Shown here piece by piece: positions 1 through 10,667 of a stretch of 64,000 nucleotides of DNA. The position numbers and the translations under genes were made by a program. Source of the stretch: Craspedostauros australis. Its lineage: Eukaryota; Bacillariophyta; Bacillariophyceae; Mastogloiales; Achnanthaceae. The notes below the pieces were generated by a model. The model was not told the origin of the DNA. It saw only the letters and a list, made by a program, of their open reading frames with translations, and ran no database searches. Position 1 is the first letter of the stretch; each line of letters starts with the position of its first letter. Location: positions 2,294,001 to 2,358,000 of the forward strand of contig JAMXDE010000004.1 of NCBI GenBank assembly GCA_026770025.1, written 5' to 3'.

Positions 1-365
1 TCGTTTTGAACCCCGCTCAGTCCATATGTAAGCTGTGGTAAATTAAAAGGGAAAATCAAGACGAGCTCAAACTGGTTTGATGAATGACCGATGACTGTCG
101 CAGCTTAGCATCGGGTCATTTTGTTGGCCATGTCATACAATCTCTGCCAGATCTGAACTCTCTTTGACCTTCTCTATGCATACCATATCCTGAGTACCTT
201 GGTCTGACTCTGTAGATCTGATGTGATACCATTCGTATAGAGCATTCACCTCATCTCACACAGTTAGTCTATCTTCGATAGTGAATCGGGTTATCCGCTA
301 TTCTCCTATGCGTGCCTGCTGTGACGAATTAGACTAAAATACATACACGCGTCGATAGACACAGC
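1..365. other. no gene seen
   Basis: No reading frame of note or structured RNA signal was recognised. The stretch lies just past the 3' end of the transposase fossil on the minus strand and may contain more of its decayed C-terminus, but I could not match it. Confidence 0.4.
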
Positions 366-1190
366 GTGCTGCTCATCGCACACTCCTACCTTCGTCAGAC
401 TCAACTGAAAGGCAATGCGTCACTCTGCAACATAGCCAATCTTGCCGTCCAACCACTCGCCGTAGACAGGATCAATGCGTGGCTTCGCCACTGCTGCGAG
501 AAACATCACCGATTGGATTGTGGGCGTGGCTGTGTTTCCGTATCGGACTGGAGAGTCTCCACCTACAATGCACCTTCGCCCACAATAGACAAGTGAACGA
601 AGAACCACTTCTCATCCACGTGGATGACATCATTCAAGCTCTGAAGCAACCCATCATCTGCGATGTGATTGCCACAGAAGCAAAGGCGATCTGCCATGTG
701 CTTGTCTGTGAGTCCGAATATGTTCTTGATACGATGCTTCATTGCAATGCTCATATCGTGTAGCGTAGTTGGTGGCACACCAGGGCAGCAGCAGTTGTGC
801 AGATGGTTGCCGCATCGTTGTCGTCAAGCACCCGAAGGCGCGTCTTGAGATCCTTCCTATCCTACTTATGTGCTCTACTGCAAACATCATGATGTGGCAG
901 CAACCTCCAAGATGATTGGAAGTTTCAGACCATAGCCTTTCTCACATTGGTCATCATTTTCTGGACCGTGGTGCGATAAATGTCGTAGAGTGCCTTCAGA
1001 TGATCGAGCACCCCTCCCTTGAAACGGCCGTTGGCTTACGACAGCAAGAGCGCCACAACGATCTGAGTCCGTTCGTCTGCAGATAAACCTATCCTCTTCT
1101 TGCATACCGTCAATTTCATCGTCTAGATGAGACTTGTGACAAGAAATATGCGAAGGGCTCTTGTCTGAAGCTACGCACTGAGGAATTGGC
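366..1190 (-). pseudogene. Broken IS630/Tc1-mariner-superfamily transposase
   Basis: Minus-strand translation gives, in order and in different frames, pieces that fit this DDE transposase family. Near 1085-1030 is an N-terminal helix-turn-helix segment containing GLSADERTQIVVALLLS, followed at once by a TAA stop. Near 1005-930 is a second helix-turn-helix piece (GGVLDHLKALYDIYRTTVQK). At about 640-615 is the first catalytic-Asp motif, VIHVDEKWFF. At about 490-430 is the following conserved strand, SVMFLAAVAKPR, then DGKIGYV. Frame changes and stops between the pieces show it is dead. The second Asp and the final acidic residue were not found. Assignment rests on motif recognition only. Confidence 0.7.
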
Positions 1191-1192
1191 AA

Positions 1193-3697
1193 GAGGAATC
1201 AGGGGACTGTCGATGCCAACAAGTCAGAGCGAAACGGGCAAGTTCCAGTGCGCAACGCACAGCATTCACAAATGTTGGCAAGTTCCACACATAGAGACTA
1301 TTTGCTCGACTGATAATGGTGGTGGTGGTGTTACGATTTCAATTCCTATTTCATTACATTGTTGTTCCGATGGCCCGACTATGAGTTGGTACGCAAGATG
1401 CTCTCTTGCTGTTTCTTGTGTTTCTCTCTTTCTCTATTCTGTATTGTTACTGCACAATACTACGTATTCGATACACACTCGATTGTCTCCTCTCATATTG
1501 ACCTACTACTTCATGGGTAGTCATCAATATCTTGTCCAAACTCCTCCTTGCATAGCCACAATCTCCATGAAACCATGGTCATAGAATCTTTGGCTTCTTG
1601 TTCTGATGCGAAGTCAGCTGTTGACGTAGTGACACAATGACATTGTGTAAATGCCAGCTGTCGTTCCATGCTCCTTCAGATTCCATATTCCGTTGATGAT
1701 GTAGATGGGAGGCAAGGTATTGTCATTTGGAGTTCAGTTGTGAAGTACATCGATCTGGACTCGATGTCACTTGTTTCTGTCAAATGGATGGACAGAGTTG
1801 GATTTTCGTGTGCTGTTGTGACACGATCCGGAAGGGATGGCCTAGTTGACTGCCAGATTTGAGGAATCTGATGGTGAAGTCAACTTGGGGCGACCGTCTG
1901 GAGATTAGTAGTATGTGACAATGAAGTAGATTAGTGTTGTTGTGCTGATCTTGAGTTGTGCTATTTGTTATTTGAATAGTCTGCATTGTGAGTTGATCAG
2001 TTTGAGATGCAGGATGAAGAAACGATAGTCAATCTAAATGGTGCGGCTCTGCACTGACCTTCAGAGGTTCAGTGCTGAGGGCGGACAGGTCCTCTCTTTC
2101 TCTCTTTCTCCAGTATCTCATCGTAGTTGTTCTACGTTCGAGTACTAAGCTTTGACACCTTGATTGAGGTTGAGATCAAGAACACAGGTTGTCAAGCCGA
2201 GGGAATTTGATGTAGGATTCCCTGCATGTGTTGAAGCAGGGAAGATCTCTTGACTGTTGTCGTGCAGGGTTATCAGGTTGGTTAGCTGACAACGGAATTC
2301 AGGTTGGCTGCATTACAATAGTTCAGGAGAGCACATAGTTCCCAGGGTGTCTTGATCCCATTGATTCGGATAGTATTTGAGTCAGTGGTGATTCATGATT
2401 GAGTGTGGGAGAAGGAGGGAAAAGAGGGATTGTTCCGTATTTGTTGGTGGGAGGTTTCGCGCCAAAATTTCGCGCCAAAATAATTTCATGGTGCGACAAG
2501 GAACACACTGAGTAAAAAGTAGTCCGTTCTTTAGATGAACTTCAACTGACAGACCGAATATCTGATGCTTTCAGAAATTGTTGCTCACAAATTGCCTCCC
2601 GAAATTGTGAACACATTGGCGCGCGTAAATTCGCGATGTGATTCGCTCAATCACACTTCGTTCATGACACGGACGTTTGTGCCGTTTGCGCCGTTTGCGC
2701 GTAGAGTACAAGAGAACAATGGGTGAGCGATGCACATACACATATGCACATTCCACCAGATGGCAAGAATGAACAACAGGGCGTGCAGAGTAGAATAGAG
2801 TAGAAAAAGGCATGGAGCAACTCGGGAATACCAACAAGCAAAGCCAACACCACGCACTACTAGTGTTGTGTCTCTTTCTCGATGGAGATTACGAAAACTG
2901 ACGATTCATGACTTGATGGTGAGCACCTTTGTGAACATGTATGTTCCTCGCTTCTTGTTGCTTGATGACGAGGATTCTGTGCACTGTAACACAAGATTGT
3001 ATTATGTACTATTCTATTATTGCTAGGTTTACATCCCAACATCTCTTCCTCGGACTTATTGAATTATTGACTGCCATGGTGTACTGGCTGACGTGGGTCA
3101 TACAGATAGTCAGATGGCGGAAAGCGCATCGCGCGACGCGTCGTCTTGAGGGGCGGGAATGTCTCATTTCCCAAACAGGGAACCTAATTTCGTACCCGAA
3201 GCAGTGCGTGTTGGTACAGAACATGTTCTTGGCGAGCCAGGAGATCCTTGCGGAACCGCGCATGTCAAATGTTGGCTTCCTGGCATGCTCTGCCGGAATA
3301 GTGCGCGCAACGATCGCAAACCTTGGGCGGGAAAGAAGTTGCACTGCCATGACAAGAACACCGTCAAGTGGTCATTCGCGATGCAGGACATTACGAATGC
3401 ATTGAGAACCTTCGCTATGGCATTTGGCGCACGAAAGAATGCAGTCGGCAAGTACGTGGGTGACATCCTTCACAGTTCGGTGATAAATTACGACTAGGAC
3501 TCTCCCCCACCAGAGAGGACTTGTTTGTCCCTCGCAGAAAACCACAATCCGGGTGGCACCACAAGCGATCTTGACCTTGTCCTGTGTAGCAAGAAGACAA
3601 GAGAACACAATCGCGCCCAAACCATTGCCTCGATTCTGATCTACCTATGGTACTTCAAAATCTCAATACACACCAAAGAGAGAGCACAAAATACCCA
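1193..3697. other. Intergenic, no supported gene
   Basis: Several overlapping short frames lie on both strands at 2941-3497, none with a recognisable domain or sensible composition. The one clear structure is a tandem pair of E2F-like motifs, listed separately. Confidence 0.4.
2455..2476. promoter_or_regulatory. Two tandem E2F-like sites
   Basis: TTTCGCGCC occurs at 2455-2463 and again at 2468-2476, each followed by AAAA. It matches the E2F/DP consensus TTTSGCGC, which controls S-phase genes in plants, animals and algae. The 13-bp spacing puts the copies on roughly the same face up to a small twist. No start codon lies close: the nearest supported gene begins 1.3 kb downstream. The regulated gene, if any, is not identified. 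Confidence 0.4.
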
Positions 3698-3722
3698 CAC
3701 TCCACTCCACTCCACTCCACTC
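3698..3722. repeat. Pentanucleotide (CACTC)n microsatellite
   Basis: Five units of CACTC lie just upstream of the start region of the predicted ATPase gene, so they probably fall in its promoter or 5' leader. Confidence 0.8.
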
Positions 3723-3761
3723 GCACGAGCTACTCGTATGTTCCATACGACCCACACCACC

Positions 3762-6700
3762 ATGTCACCGACCGTCGAACCCGTAACAAGCCAAGTGCTC
3801 CACGCCACTGAGCCCACATACGATACCACCATGGTGGCTGACATGAGCAACAGCAACAACAACAACAACAACAGCAACAACGACAGCCCGCCGTCTCCTT
3901 CCACCATGGACAATCCCAACAAGTCTCCCGATCCAACCAGGAAACTGCATCGATCGAAGGAAACCGCACCGTGGCGATCGGGTTCGTGCTTTCTCGGACG
4001 AGAAAAAGAACTGAAGCGGCTCCATCATGTCAACAAGAAGGTCATGGAATCATCGCGATCTCGCATTGCCGACGATGTTGCCGACTCTCCCTCCAAGCCG
4101 ACCATACAGGAAGAGAGCTCGCAAGAGACTGATGCCAATGAAAACATGTACCCCGCCGTGCTGGTATGGGGTATCAGCGGAACTGGTAAATCAGCCCTGA
4201 TCGATCACTTTCTGCAAGAGTGCTGCACCTGCAACACAGAGCCAAAGCAGAAGACCGACAAGCAGAAAGAAGAAGATAAGAAGAAGACAGCGGCCAACAC
4301 CTGCACCTGCTGCTACGTGCTGCGCGGCAAGTACGACGAGTACACCGGCGGCAGCGATCCCTTCTCCGCCCTCATCCAGGCCATGCGCGACTTCACGTCT
4401 CAACTCAAGCGCGGACCGGTAGAAGAGCTCGATCGAATCCGCCGATGCGTCAAGGAAGCCTTTCCCACGGATGGATTCATTCCGCTCATCAAGGTGGTGC
4501 CGGCCCTTGCCATCCTCGCGCCCAACGCAACAATCCATGAAGACGGATCGATCACTCATCACTCCACAAGCCAGCGTCGATACAGTAAGTTCGTCACTGG
4601 AGCTATCAGCAATGCGGGAAGTATGAGTGTCAGCCAGAACCTAACCGAGGGCCTATCTTCGAGTGCCATGCCAGCAGCGGCTCAGCTGCTGGGTGACAGC
4701 TCATGGAACCAGCTGCAGTACATCTTCATGCAGTTCATCAAGGCCATATCCACGACGGAACGTCCCATCTACATGTTCCTGGATGATCTGCAGTGGTCAT
4801 CCGGCGTTGGCTTGCGCCTCCTGGCCAGTCTGATGGAAGACACGGACCTCAAGAACTTCCTCCTTGTGGGTGCTGTCCGACAGGAGACGAATCCGCACAA
4901 CGAGGAAGTGCTGGACCTGCCACCAAATCATGCGCTGTCGACTGCCTTCTTGCAAAAACTCGAGGCGACAGAAGACAGCGATGGTGGACCCAGCCACGGC
5001 GCTTCCCACCGGCAACATCGAACGCTCAGCCACGTCACCATTGCAAACCTATCGTTGGCAGACACCACCGCATGGCTGGAGAACATGTTGTGTTGCGAAG
5101 ACATCGACATCCTCTCGAAGAAGCTGCACATCAAGACCAACGGTAACATCTTCTTCACGTTGCAGGCATTGGAAGAGCTGGAGAGGAAGAACATCCTCAC
5201 ATACAACCAAGCTTCATCTCAGTGGGAGTGGAAGGTCCCAAACCAAGGAGGTGGCAAAGGTAGCAGCAGCTTCCGCACCGTGGATCTGCCCATCAGTCAC
5301 AACATCGTCCACGCCATCGAGTCCAAGCTCAAGGATCTCCCACCGCTGCTCCAAAGAGCCCTATCCGTCGCAGCCTACATCGGATCGACCTTCCACCTCT
5401 CTATTCTGCGTCTTGTGCTGCAGAATGAGCAAGGCCATGTGGATGGTGTGACCAGTGCTACGATCGATGAGGACGGCATCATCTCCAACGAACAGGCACT
5501 CTCTGAACTCCTGGAACAGGCCGTCCTCGAGCGTCTGGTCAACAACCCCATCGGCGGCACCATGTACAACTTCGCCCATGATCGCATCCAGCAGGCTGCG
5601 CATGGAATGATCCCTCATGGCGAGGTCCGCGACAAGCTGCGGTTGCGCATCGGCCACTGCCTGCTGAAGAACTACCGGCTCGGACGGAATGACGACGATC
5701 CCTTGAAGGAGAATGACGATGACGACGAGCATGTCAAGTCCAAGTCCAAAGCCGACGGCAAGAGCAGCAGCCCAAGGAGGTATGGTCTCGACGAAGCCAA
5801 GGCACAAAGCCGCCGGCGGCTGCAACAGCACAGCATGCCAGCGCAATCAGCACAATCAACGCACTCTACCTCGCAGACGAAACCATCCAAGGCGTCATCC
5901 CCACGATTGGACGAGATCGAAGGCCTTCTCTTCGTGGCAGTTGATCATCTCAACAGTATCCAGACCAAGGACCACATGTTCACCGTCATGATGAACCTCG
6001 AGGTTGGCGAGAAGGCGTTGCAGATGGGAGCCTTGGAATCGGCATCCAACTACTTAGAGAAGGCGTTCGCTGCCTTGCGTCGAGTGAAGAATCATACTTC
6101 CCCCAGTACCAACAGCACCAACTCCAGCAGCAGTGCTGGCAGTGTTAGCAGCACTTCTTCCGTCCAACAAGCTGCCCATCGATCAGCATGGAACAATGCA
6201 GAGCACTACGACGCGTGCTTGCGACTGTACCACGCTCGATGTGATGTGGAGCTGTCGCTGAGCCACTTCGAGGCTGGGTACAAGCTCGGCTACGAAGTGT
6301 TGGACAGGGCTCGGTCGCTTGAGGACAAGCTCCCCACGTACTTCGCGATGGCCAAGGCGCTGGGCAGGGAAGATCGTCATCTGGACGCCCAGCAACTCGA
6401 CAAACGAGCGCTCCGAGCAATGAAAGAGTTCCCGAAGAGATGGCACTTGCTGCGCAGCGCCAAGATGCTGCTGGATATCAAGTCGTTCCTGAAGAAGAAC
6501 ACGAACGAGCAGATCATGTCCTTGCCGCTCATGACAGATCCGGGTCAGATCTACAGCATGAGGATCGGCACCGACTTCGGCATTCGCTCCAACCTCATCC
6601 GCAAGGTGGTTCCGTACCTCTTCAATCTGTTCAGGACGATTCAGTGTACCATTCGGTACGGCATCACCGAAGACGCGGCACCTGCTTTCGGGGCCTATGG

Positions 6701-8030
6701 TGTCATGATGGCCATGACAGGAGACCAAGCGATGGCACAACGCTGTGCCGATCTTGCAACCGCAGTCATTGATAAAACCAACGGAAAGTCGAAGAGCGCG
6801 ATTGTTTCCATCATCAGGACCAACTTCATCTCATCGTTCAACTCTCCTTACCTAGACTTGATGCGAGAATGTCGGAAGGGGCATCACGATTCGATGGAAG
6901 TTGGGGAGTTCGAGATGGGCATCGTGAACTACCAGACCTCCGTCATGCTGGGTCTTCAGATTGGATGCTCGTTGCCCACTTTGATCAAGGCGACGCAAAG
7001 AGTGCGTCAAAAAATCGACATCCATCAAGTTCGTTCCTTGAGCAACATGGCCAGGGGCATGCATCTGCTGTTCACGTGGTTGACTGGTGATGAGCCGATT
7101 CCATGGCAAGATTTCGAGGCTGAAGCCGCACGAGGTCTCGACAAAGAGTCATTGGATCCATCTGCAGTTATCGCAGATACGATGGACTTATATGCCCGAG
7201 AGTGGATCTTGATTCACCATCGGCGGTATGAAACTGCGGAACGACTCTACGATCCCTTTAATTACTTCGCTTCGAGAGATAGAGCTTACCTGATGGTTAT
7301 GGCCTCACCCTTCTTTGCAGGCCTGATCGCGGCGGGAAGGTACAGAGAGACAGGACGCCGCCGCCATCTGGCAACCCTGCGCAAGTCCATCAAGACCCTC
7401 CGCAACATCGGCAAGACCAGAGGAAGGAACTGGATTCACAAGGCATTCTTGCTCGAGGCTGAAAAGCGCTCGATCACTATCAAGAACAAGCGCCATTCCA
7501 GAATCCAGAACGCGTACAACCTGGCGATCGTCACCGCCGCGCAATCTATGTGCGTCCATGATGTAGCTCTCGCCTGTGAGCTGGCAGGCGAGCACTATGC
7601 TCAGAACGATGCCCCAGACCTGGTCAGCGACTACTTCGACAACGCTGTTGATCACTACACAGCATGGGGATGCAAGACCAAGGTGGATGACATCAAGGAA
7701 CGACGTGGCCAATTCGTCACCACTCGGTACCGACATGGAAACCTCAACCCGAAGCTGGCGGAATGGACCCGCCGCAACCGCAAGCTCGATGAGCTGTATG
7801 GGATTGCATCGCCTGCGAATCTCTCTGGATTCGAGATCATACCGAAACCCGGTCCAGCCGACATGCGTTCTAGAAACAGTACGCGCAAGGGAATCGATGG
7901 CTGCACTCACGCCACAGGCTCCAAGACGTACAAGACAGACGCATTGTCCGAGGATGGCGAGGCAGAGTACGACTATGATGACATGGACGAGCACGATGAC
8001 GATGTCTCGGTGCTAACGTACGGTTCTTGA
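3762..8030 (+). CDS. Predicted STAND/AAA-type ATPase (COG3899-like), TPR-like C-terminus
   Basis: A single-exon gene of 1422 residues. The frame opens earlier, but I chose the ATG at 3762, in an ACC-ATG context, over the ATG at 3738. An Asn/Ser/Pro-rich N-terminus is followed by FLGREKELKRL, the usual entry to this ATPase fold. A Walker A, GISGTGKS, lies at about residues 137-144, and a Walker B, MFLDDLQW, at about 338-345. The family signature NFAHDRIQQAAHGMIP lies near 603-618. The remaining 800 residues are helical and TPR-like, without a recognised catalytic domain, and end in an acidic Asp-rich tail. In bacteria and many eukaryotes this module links a protein kinase to GAF, histidine-kinase or cyclase domains, and none of these is present here. 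A role as a signalling scaffold or switch is inference. It is convergent with the NRAMP gene. Confidence 0.85.
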   Translation: MSPTVEPVTSQVLHATEPTYDTTMVADMSNSNNNNNNSNNDSPPSPSTMDNPNKSPDPTRKLHRSKETAPWRSGSCFLGREKELKRLHHVNKKVMESSRSRIADDVADSPSKPTIQEESSQETDANENMYPAVLVWGISGTGKSALIDHFLQECCTCNTEPKQKTDKQKEEDKKKTAANTCTCCYVLRGKYDEYTGGSDPFSALIQAMRDFTSQLKRGPVEELDRIRRCVKEAFPTDGFIPLIKVVPALAILAPNATIHEDGSITHHSTSQRRYSKFVTGAISNAGSMSVSQNLTEGLSSSAMPAAAQLLGDSSWNQLQYIFMQFIKAISTTERPIYMFLDDLQWSSGVGLRLLASLMEDTDLKNFLLVGAVRQETNPHNEEVLDLPPNHALSTAFLQKLEATEDSDGGPSHGASHRQHRTLSHVTIANLSLADTTAWLENMLCCEDIDILSKKLHIKTNGNIFFTLQALEELERKNILTYNQASSQWEWKVPNQGGGKGSSSFRTVDLPISHNIVHAIESKLKDLPPLLQRALSVAAYIGSTFHLSILRLVLQNEQGHVDGVTSATIDEDGIISNEQALSELLEQAVLERLVNNPIGGTMYNFAHDRIQQAAHGMIPHGEVRDKLRLRIGHCLLKNYRLGRNDDDPLKENDDDDEHVKSKSKADGKSSSPRRYGLDEAKAQSRRRLQQHSMPAQSAQSTHSTSQTKPSKASSPRLDEIEGLLFVAVDHLNSIQTKDHMFTVMMNLEVGEKALQMGALESASNYLEKAFAALRRVKNHTSPSTNSTNSSSSAGSVSSTSSVQQAAHRSAWNNAEHYDACLRLYHARCDVELSLSHFEAGYKLGYEVLDRARSLEDKLPTYFAMAKALGREDRHLDAQQLDKRALRAMKEFPKRWHLLRSAKMLLDIKSFLKKNTNEQIMSLPLMTDPGQIYSMRIGTDFGIRSNLIRKVVPYLFNLFRTIQCTIRYGITEDAAPAFGAYGVMMAMTGDQAMAQRCADLATAVIDKTNGKSKSAIVSIIRTNFISSFNSPYLDLMRECRKGHHDSMEVGEFEMGIVNYQTSVMLGLQIGCSLPTLIKATQRVRQKIDIHQVRSLSNMARGMHLLFTWLTGDEPIPWQDFEAEAARGLDKESLDPSAVIADTMDLYAREWILIHHRRYETAERLYDPFNYFASRDRAYLMVMASPFFAGLIAAGRYRETGRRRHLATLRKSIKTLRNIGKTRGRNWIHKAFLLEAEKRSITIKNKRHSRIQNAYNLAIVTAAQSMCVHDVALACELAGEHYAQNDAPDLVSDYFDNAVDHYTAWGCKTKVDDIKERRGQFVTTRYRHGNLNPKLAEWTRRNRKLDELYGIASPANLSGFEIIPKPGPADMRSRNSTRKGIDGCTHATGSKTYKTDALSEDGEAEYDYDDMDEHDDDVSVLTYGS

Positions 8031-8396
8031 GAGCGATCTCGAGACAGCCCGAGCAACCGAAGTGCTCGTACGAGTATGCTGCTGGCAACAATGAGCACGT
8101 TGTGACATCATCACATGCGCACAAGCGTAATTATCATTGGGCTGAGCTTTCTGTTCCACTATCGAAAGTCTGGCAACAATTTGCAAACAACAAAGCCATG
8201 CAAAATGTAATAGCATTGTACAGCAACATGTATAATCCGGTATCTGTTTCTCGAGTATTGTGGCCGCATAGTACCATTGTTTTGCTTTCACTATTTGTAC
8301 ACACAACCCCTACTCTACATCCACGTAATTGTATCGAGCCGGCATCCTCCCTTCTGCGTCAAAAAGAAACGTCCGTTCATCGGATTCGGCGACCGT
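8031..8396. other. Convergent intergenic spacer
   Basis: The 3' ends of the ATPase gene (+) and the NRAMP gene (-) face each other across 366 bp. The spacer must carry both polyadenylation regions. It also holds one exact CTCGTACGAG palindrome, listed separately. Confidence 0.6.
8065..8074. promoter_or_regulatory. CTCGTACGAG palindrome, copy 1
   Basis: A perfect 10-bp palindrome 35 bp past the stop of the ATPase gene. A second exact copy lies just upstream of the NRAMP start codon. Near-matches recur in other intergenic stretches. Function unknown. Confidence 0.35.
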
Positions 8397-10205
8397 TCAT
8401 GAGAAGATCATCGGATCATCACCATCCACATCATCGCTGTAGGGATGTGTCAGCCGCATACCGTCGTCGTCGTCGTCATCATTATCATCCTGCAGCTCCT
8501 CATTCAAGGCCTGTTGGAAATCATCGTGCCTCGAGTCCAACAGGATGACGGGCGCTTCGTGATATTCCACTTCGGCAACGCCACCAAAGAGCGTGTACCA
8601 GTTCCACCAGGCATAGAGCGTCTGGATGAGGAGTTCAACGACGAGCAGCCCCCATGTGCCGTCGCCGCGACCGCGGATGTCCCCGAAGAAGCCGCCGCCA
8701 TTGGTAGACAAGGCCACAGCGTTGATGCCCCAGACCAGGATGGCGAAGAGGTGCAGGACGAACTTCTCCATGCCGCGGCTGGCGTGCTCCTTGCCCATGA
8801 CGCGGTGAGAGCAGTTGAATTTGATCAAGGGCGTCAAGGCGAAGGGGAGGAGGAAGGAGAGGGAGGCGTTGACGATGTTGACCATGGCGTTGAGGTTCTT
8901 GGGGAAGAGGATGCTGACTATGACGCAGGGCGTGATGGCGATGAATCGCGTGATGATCGCACGCCATTGCACGGGAATTTGCATCTGCAGGAATCCGTCC
9001 ATGACGTACTGTCCCGTGTAGGTCGTGGTGATGGCGCTGGATTGGCCCGCCGCCAGCAGCGCGATGCCCCACAGGATACAACCGCCCTTGATGGTGGTGA
9101 AGTAATCGCAAAAGTTGGTGAGGCCCACCGTGTCGCCGGCGTCCTCGACGAAGCCGTAGACGGACTCGGCTGCGATGGCGACGACGGCCATGTTGACGAA
9201 GAAGCTGACGAGGATGGGCACGACGGGTTCCCACGACGAGTAGAGCACGGCCTGGTTGACTGCCGACGGCGCCACGGGACGTGCCTGCACTGCTGCCGTG
9301 TGGAGGTAGAGGTTGTGCGGCATGACGACGGCACCCAGAATGCCGGCGATCGCAAAGATGTCCGAGGAGTTGACCTCGGTGAAGCCGAAGAACCAGCCAT
9401 CCACGACCTCCTTGATGTCGGGCTTGACCATGGCCATCTCAATCCACAGCGCGATGCTCATGATCCCCACAAAGCCAAAGATGATGCGTTCGAGGATGTG
9501 GACGCCGAGGTTCATGGTCGCCAAGAAGATCATGGTGGTGACGAGGCTGAGGAGGACGCCGACGTAATACGGCCAACCGAAGAAGGCGTTGCAGGCAATT
9601 CCAATTCCGATGACCTCCGGCAGATCCGTCACGATGGTCGAGAGCTCCGCGACCGCCCAATTGAAGTAGCGCAGATTCCGAAAGAAGGTGGGGTTGTGAT
9701 GCTCCTGTCTCTCATGCTCCTTTGACTGGGCTTGCGCCAGATTGCAGTTGCCGTAGTAGGCGAGACGAACGCAGAGGACCTGGACGTAAATCGAGAGCAG
9801 GGAGGTCCACCAGATGGCAAAGAGGAGGTAGTAGCGCGTGGTGGAACCCGCCTGGATGTCGGCCTGGTAGTTGCCCGGATCGACGTACGCGATGCTGACG
9901 AACCAGCCGGGCCCCACAAAGTACCAGAAGTCCTTCCAGGACCACCACGAGAGCGGATCGGTGTTGCTGGGCTTCCATTGCCTTCGAATTCCTCCGGCGC
10001 CTGTGATTTCCGTGGCCGTGGCGGTTGTTGTGCTGGGTGTATCGGCATCCGCAGGGTCGCCACGCAGATCATCATGGTGATGAGTGGGATGCGGATGGAA
10101 GTCGTCGTCATTGGTGTGCTCGAGGCCATCGATGAAGCTCTCCACCTCCAGAGGAGGCGCCGAAGTGCGCTGCTGGCCTTTGCTGTCCGCTGCTTCCGGC
10201 GTCAT
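8397..10205 (-). CDS. NRAMP-family divalent metal (Mn2+/Fe2+) transporter
   Basis: Proton-coupled uptake of Mn2+, Fe2+ and similar ions across the plasma membrane or an endomembrane. 602 residues from the ATG at 10205; an upstream in-frame ATG at 10274 would add 23 unlikely residues. A soluble N-terminus rich in His and Asp is followed by about 11-12 hydrophobic helices, as the family has. The metal-site motif of TM1, DPGN, lies at residues 109-112. The TM6 motif, MPH within VVMPHNLYLHTA, lies at 295-297. The TLPE-like segment TDLPEVIGIGIA is also present. Its C-terminal tail has an Asp run and sits after the last membrane segment. Family assignment is firm; substrate preference cannot be read from sequence. 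No intron is needed. Confidence 0.95.
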   Translation of the reverse strand: MTPEAADSKGQQRTSAPPLEVESFIDGLEHTNDDDFHPHPTHHHDDLRGDPADADTPSTTTATATEITGAGGIRRQWKPSNTDPLSWWSWKDFWYFVGPGWFVSIAYVDPGNYQADIQAGSTTRYYLLFAIWWTSLLSIYVQVLCVRLAYYGNCNLAQAQSKEHERQEHHNPTFFRNLRYFNWAVAELSTIVTDLPEVIGIGIACNAFFGWPYYVGVLLSLVTTMIFLATMNLGVHILERIIFGFVGIMSIALWIEMAMVKPDIKEVVDGWFFGFTEVNSSDIFAIAGILGAVVMPHNLYLHTAAVQARPVAPSAVNQAVLYSSWEPVVPILVSFFVNMAVVAIAAESVYGFVEDAGDTVGLTNFCDYFTTIKGGCILWGIALLAAGQSSAITTTYTGQYVMDGFLQMQIPVQWRAIITRFIAITPCVIVSILFPKNLNAMVNIVNASLSFLLPFALTPLIKFNCSHRVMGKEHASRGMEKFVLHLFAILVWGINAVALSTNGGGFFGDIRGRGDGTWGLLVVELLIQTLYAWWNWYTLFGGVAEVEYHEAPVILLDSRHDDFQQALNEELQDDNDDDDDDGMRLTHPYSDDVDGDDPMIFS

Positions 10206-10255
10206 GGTCGATCTTATTCTGGAGTCGGGTACTGTACTGTATTGCACGACTATTA

Positions 10256-10265
10256 CTCGTACGAG
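10256..10265. promoter_or_regulatory. CTCGTACGAG palindrome, copy 2
   Basis: An exact copy of the palindrome at 8065, 51 bp upstream of the NRAMP start codon on the minus strand. Half-site-like GAACGAGTA elements follow at about 10327-10362, in the likely promoter. Confidence 0.4.
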
Positions 10266-10634
10266 TGCTTGCACGTGAAGGCCTGGGAACGGTGACCTTT
10301 GTGCTCTGCTCTCTCCACGAGTATGAACGAGTACAATAGAATAGAATATGAACGAGTATAATATGAATGAGAGGGCAGCCGGTGGGATGGATCAACTTGA
10401 CGCTGCGTTGGTTCGGCCTGTCCTCCAGAACAGCGAATTCGTGGAAATGGATCTTCTTGTGGAGGTGATGGGGACAGCCGGGACGGAAATGAGTGGCGGC
10501 CGCGGCGATGGACGGTTTCGTTCTTTCTGCGTCTCTCGGCGAGATCGTTGTGGCATCATGCGAGAGAAGTGGAGGGACCATGTTTCGTTGCGTCTTGTCA
10601 TGTCTTGTTGCGTGGTGTCAAGCACAAGGGAGAG

Positions 10635-10667
10635 CAAGGGAAAACGGCGTTTTTTTGTAAATGCGAC
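10635..10667 (+). repeat. Dispersed short repeat, copy A
   Basis: Contains AGGGAAAACGGCGTTTTTTT followed by GTAAATGCGAC. The inverted copy at 19808-19838 matches the first part exactly and the second part at 9 of 11 bases. Neither lies in a supported gene. Confidence 0.55.

Noticed and set aside
8445..9725. 426-codon plus-strand frame opposite NRAMP
   Set aside because: Antisense shadow with an Asp/Glu/His-rich composition typical of the complement of membrane-protein codons.
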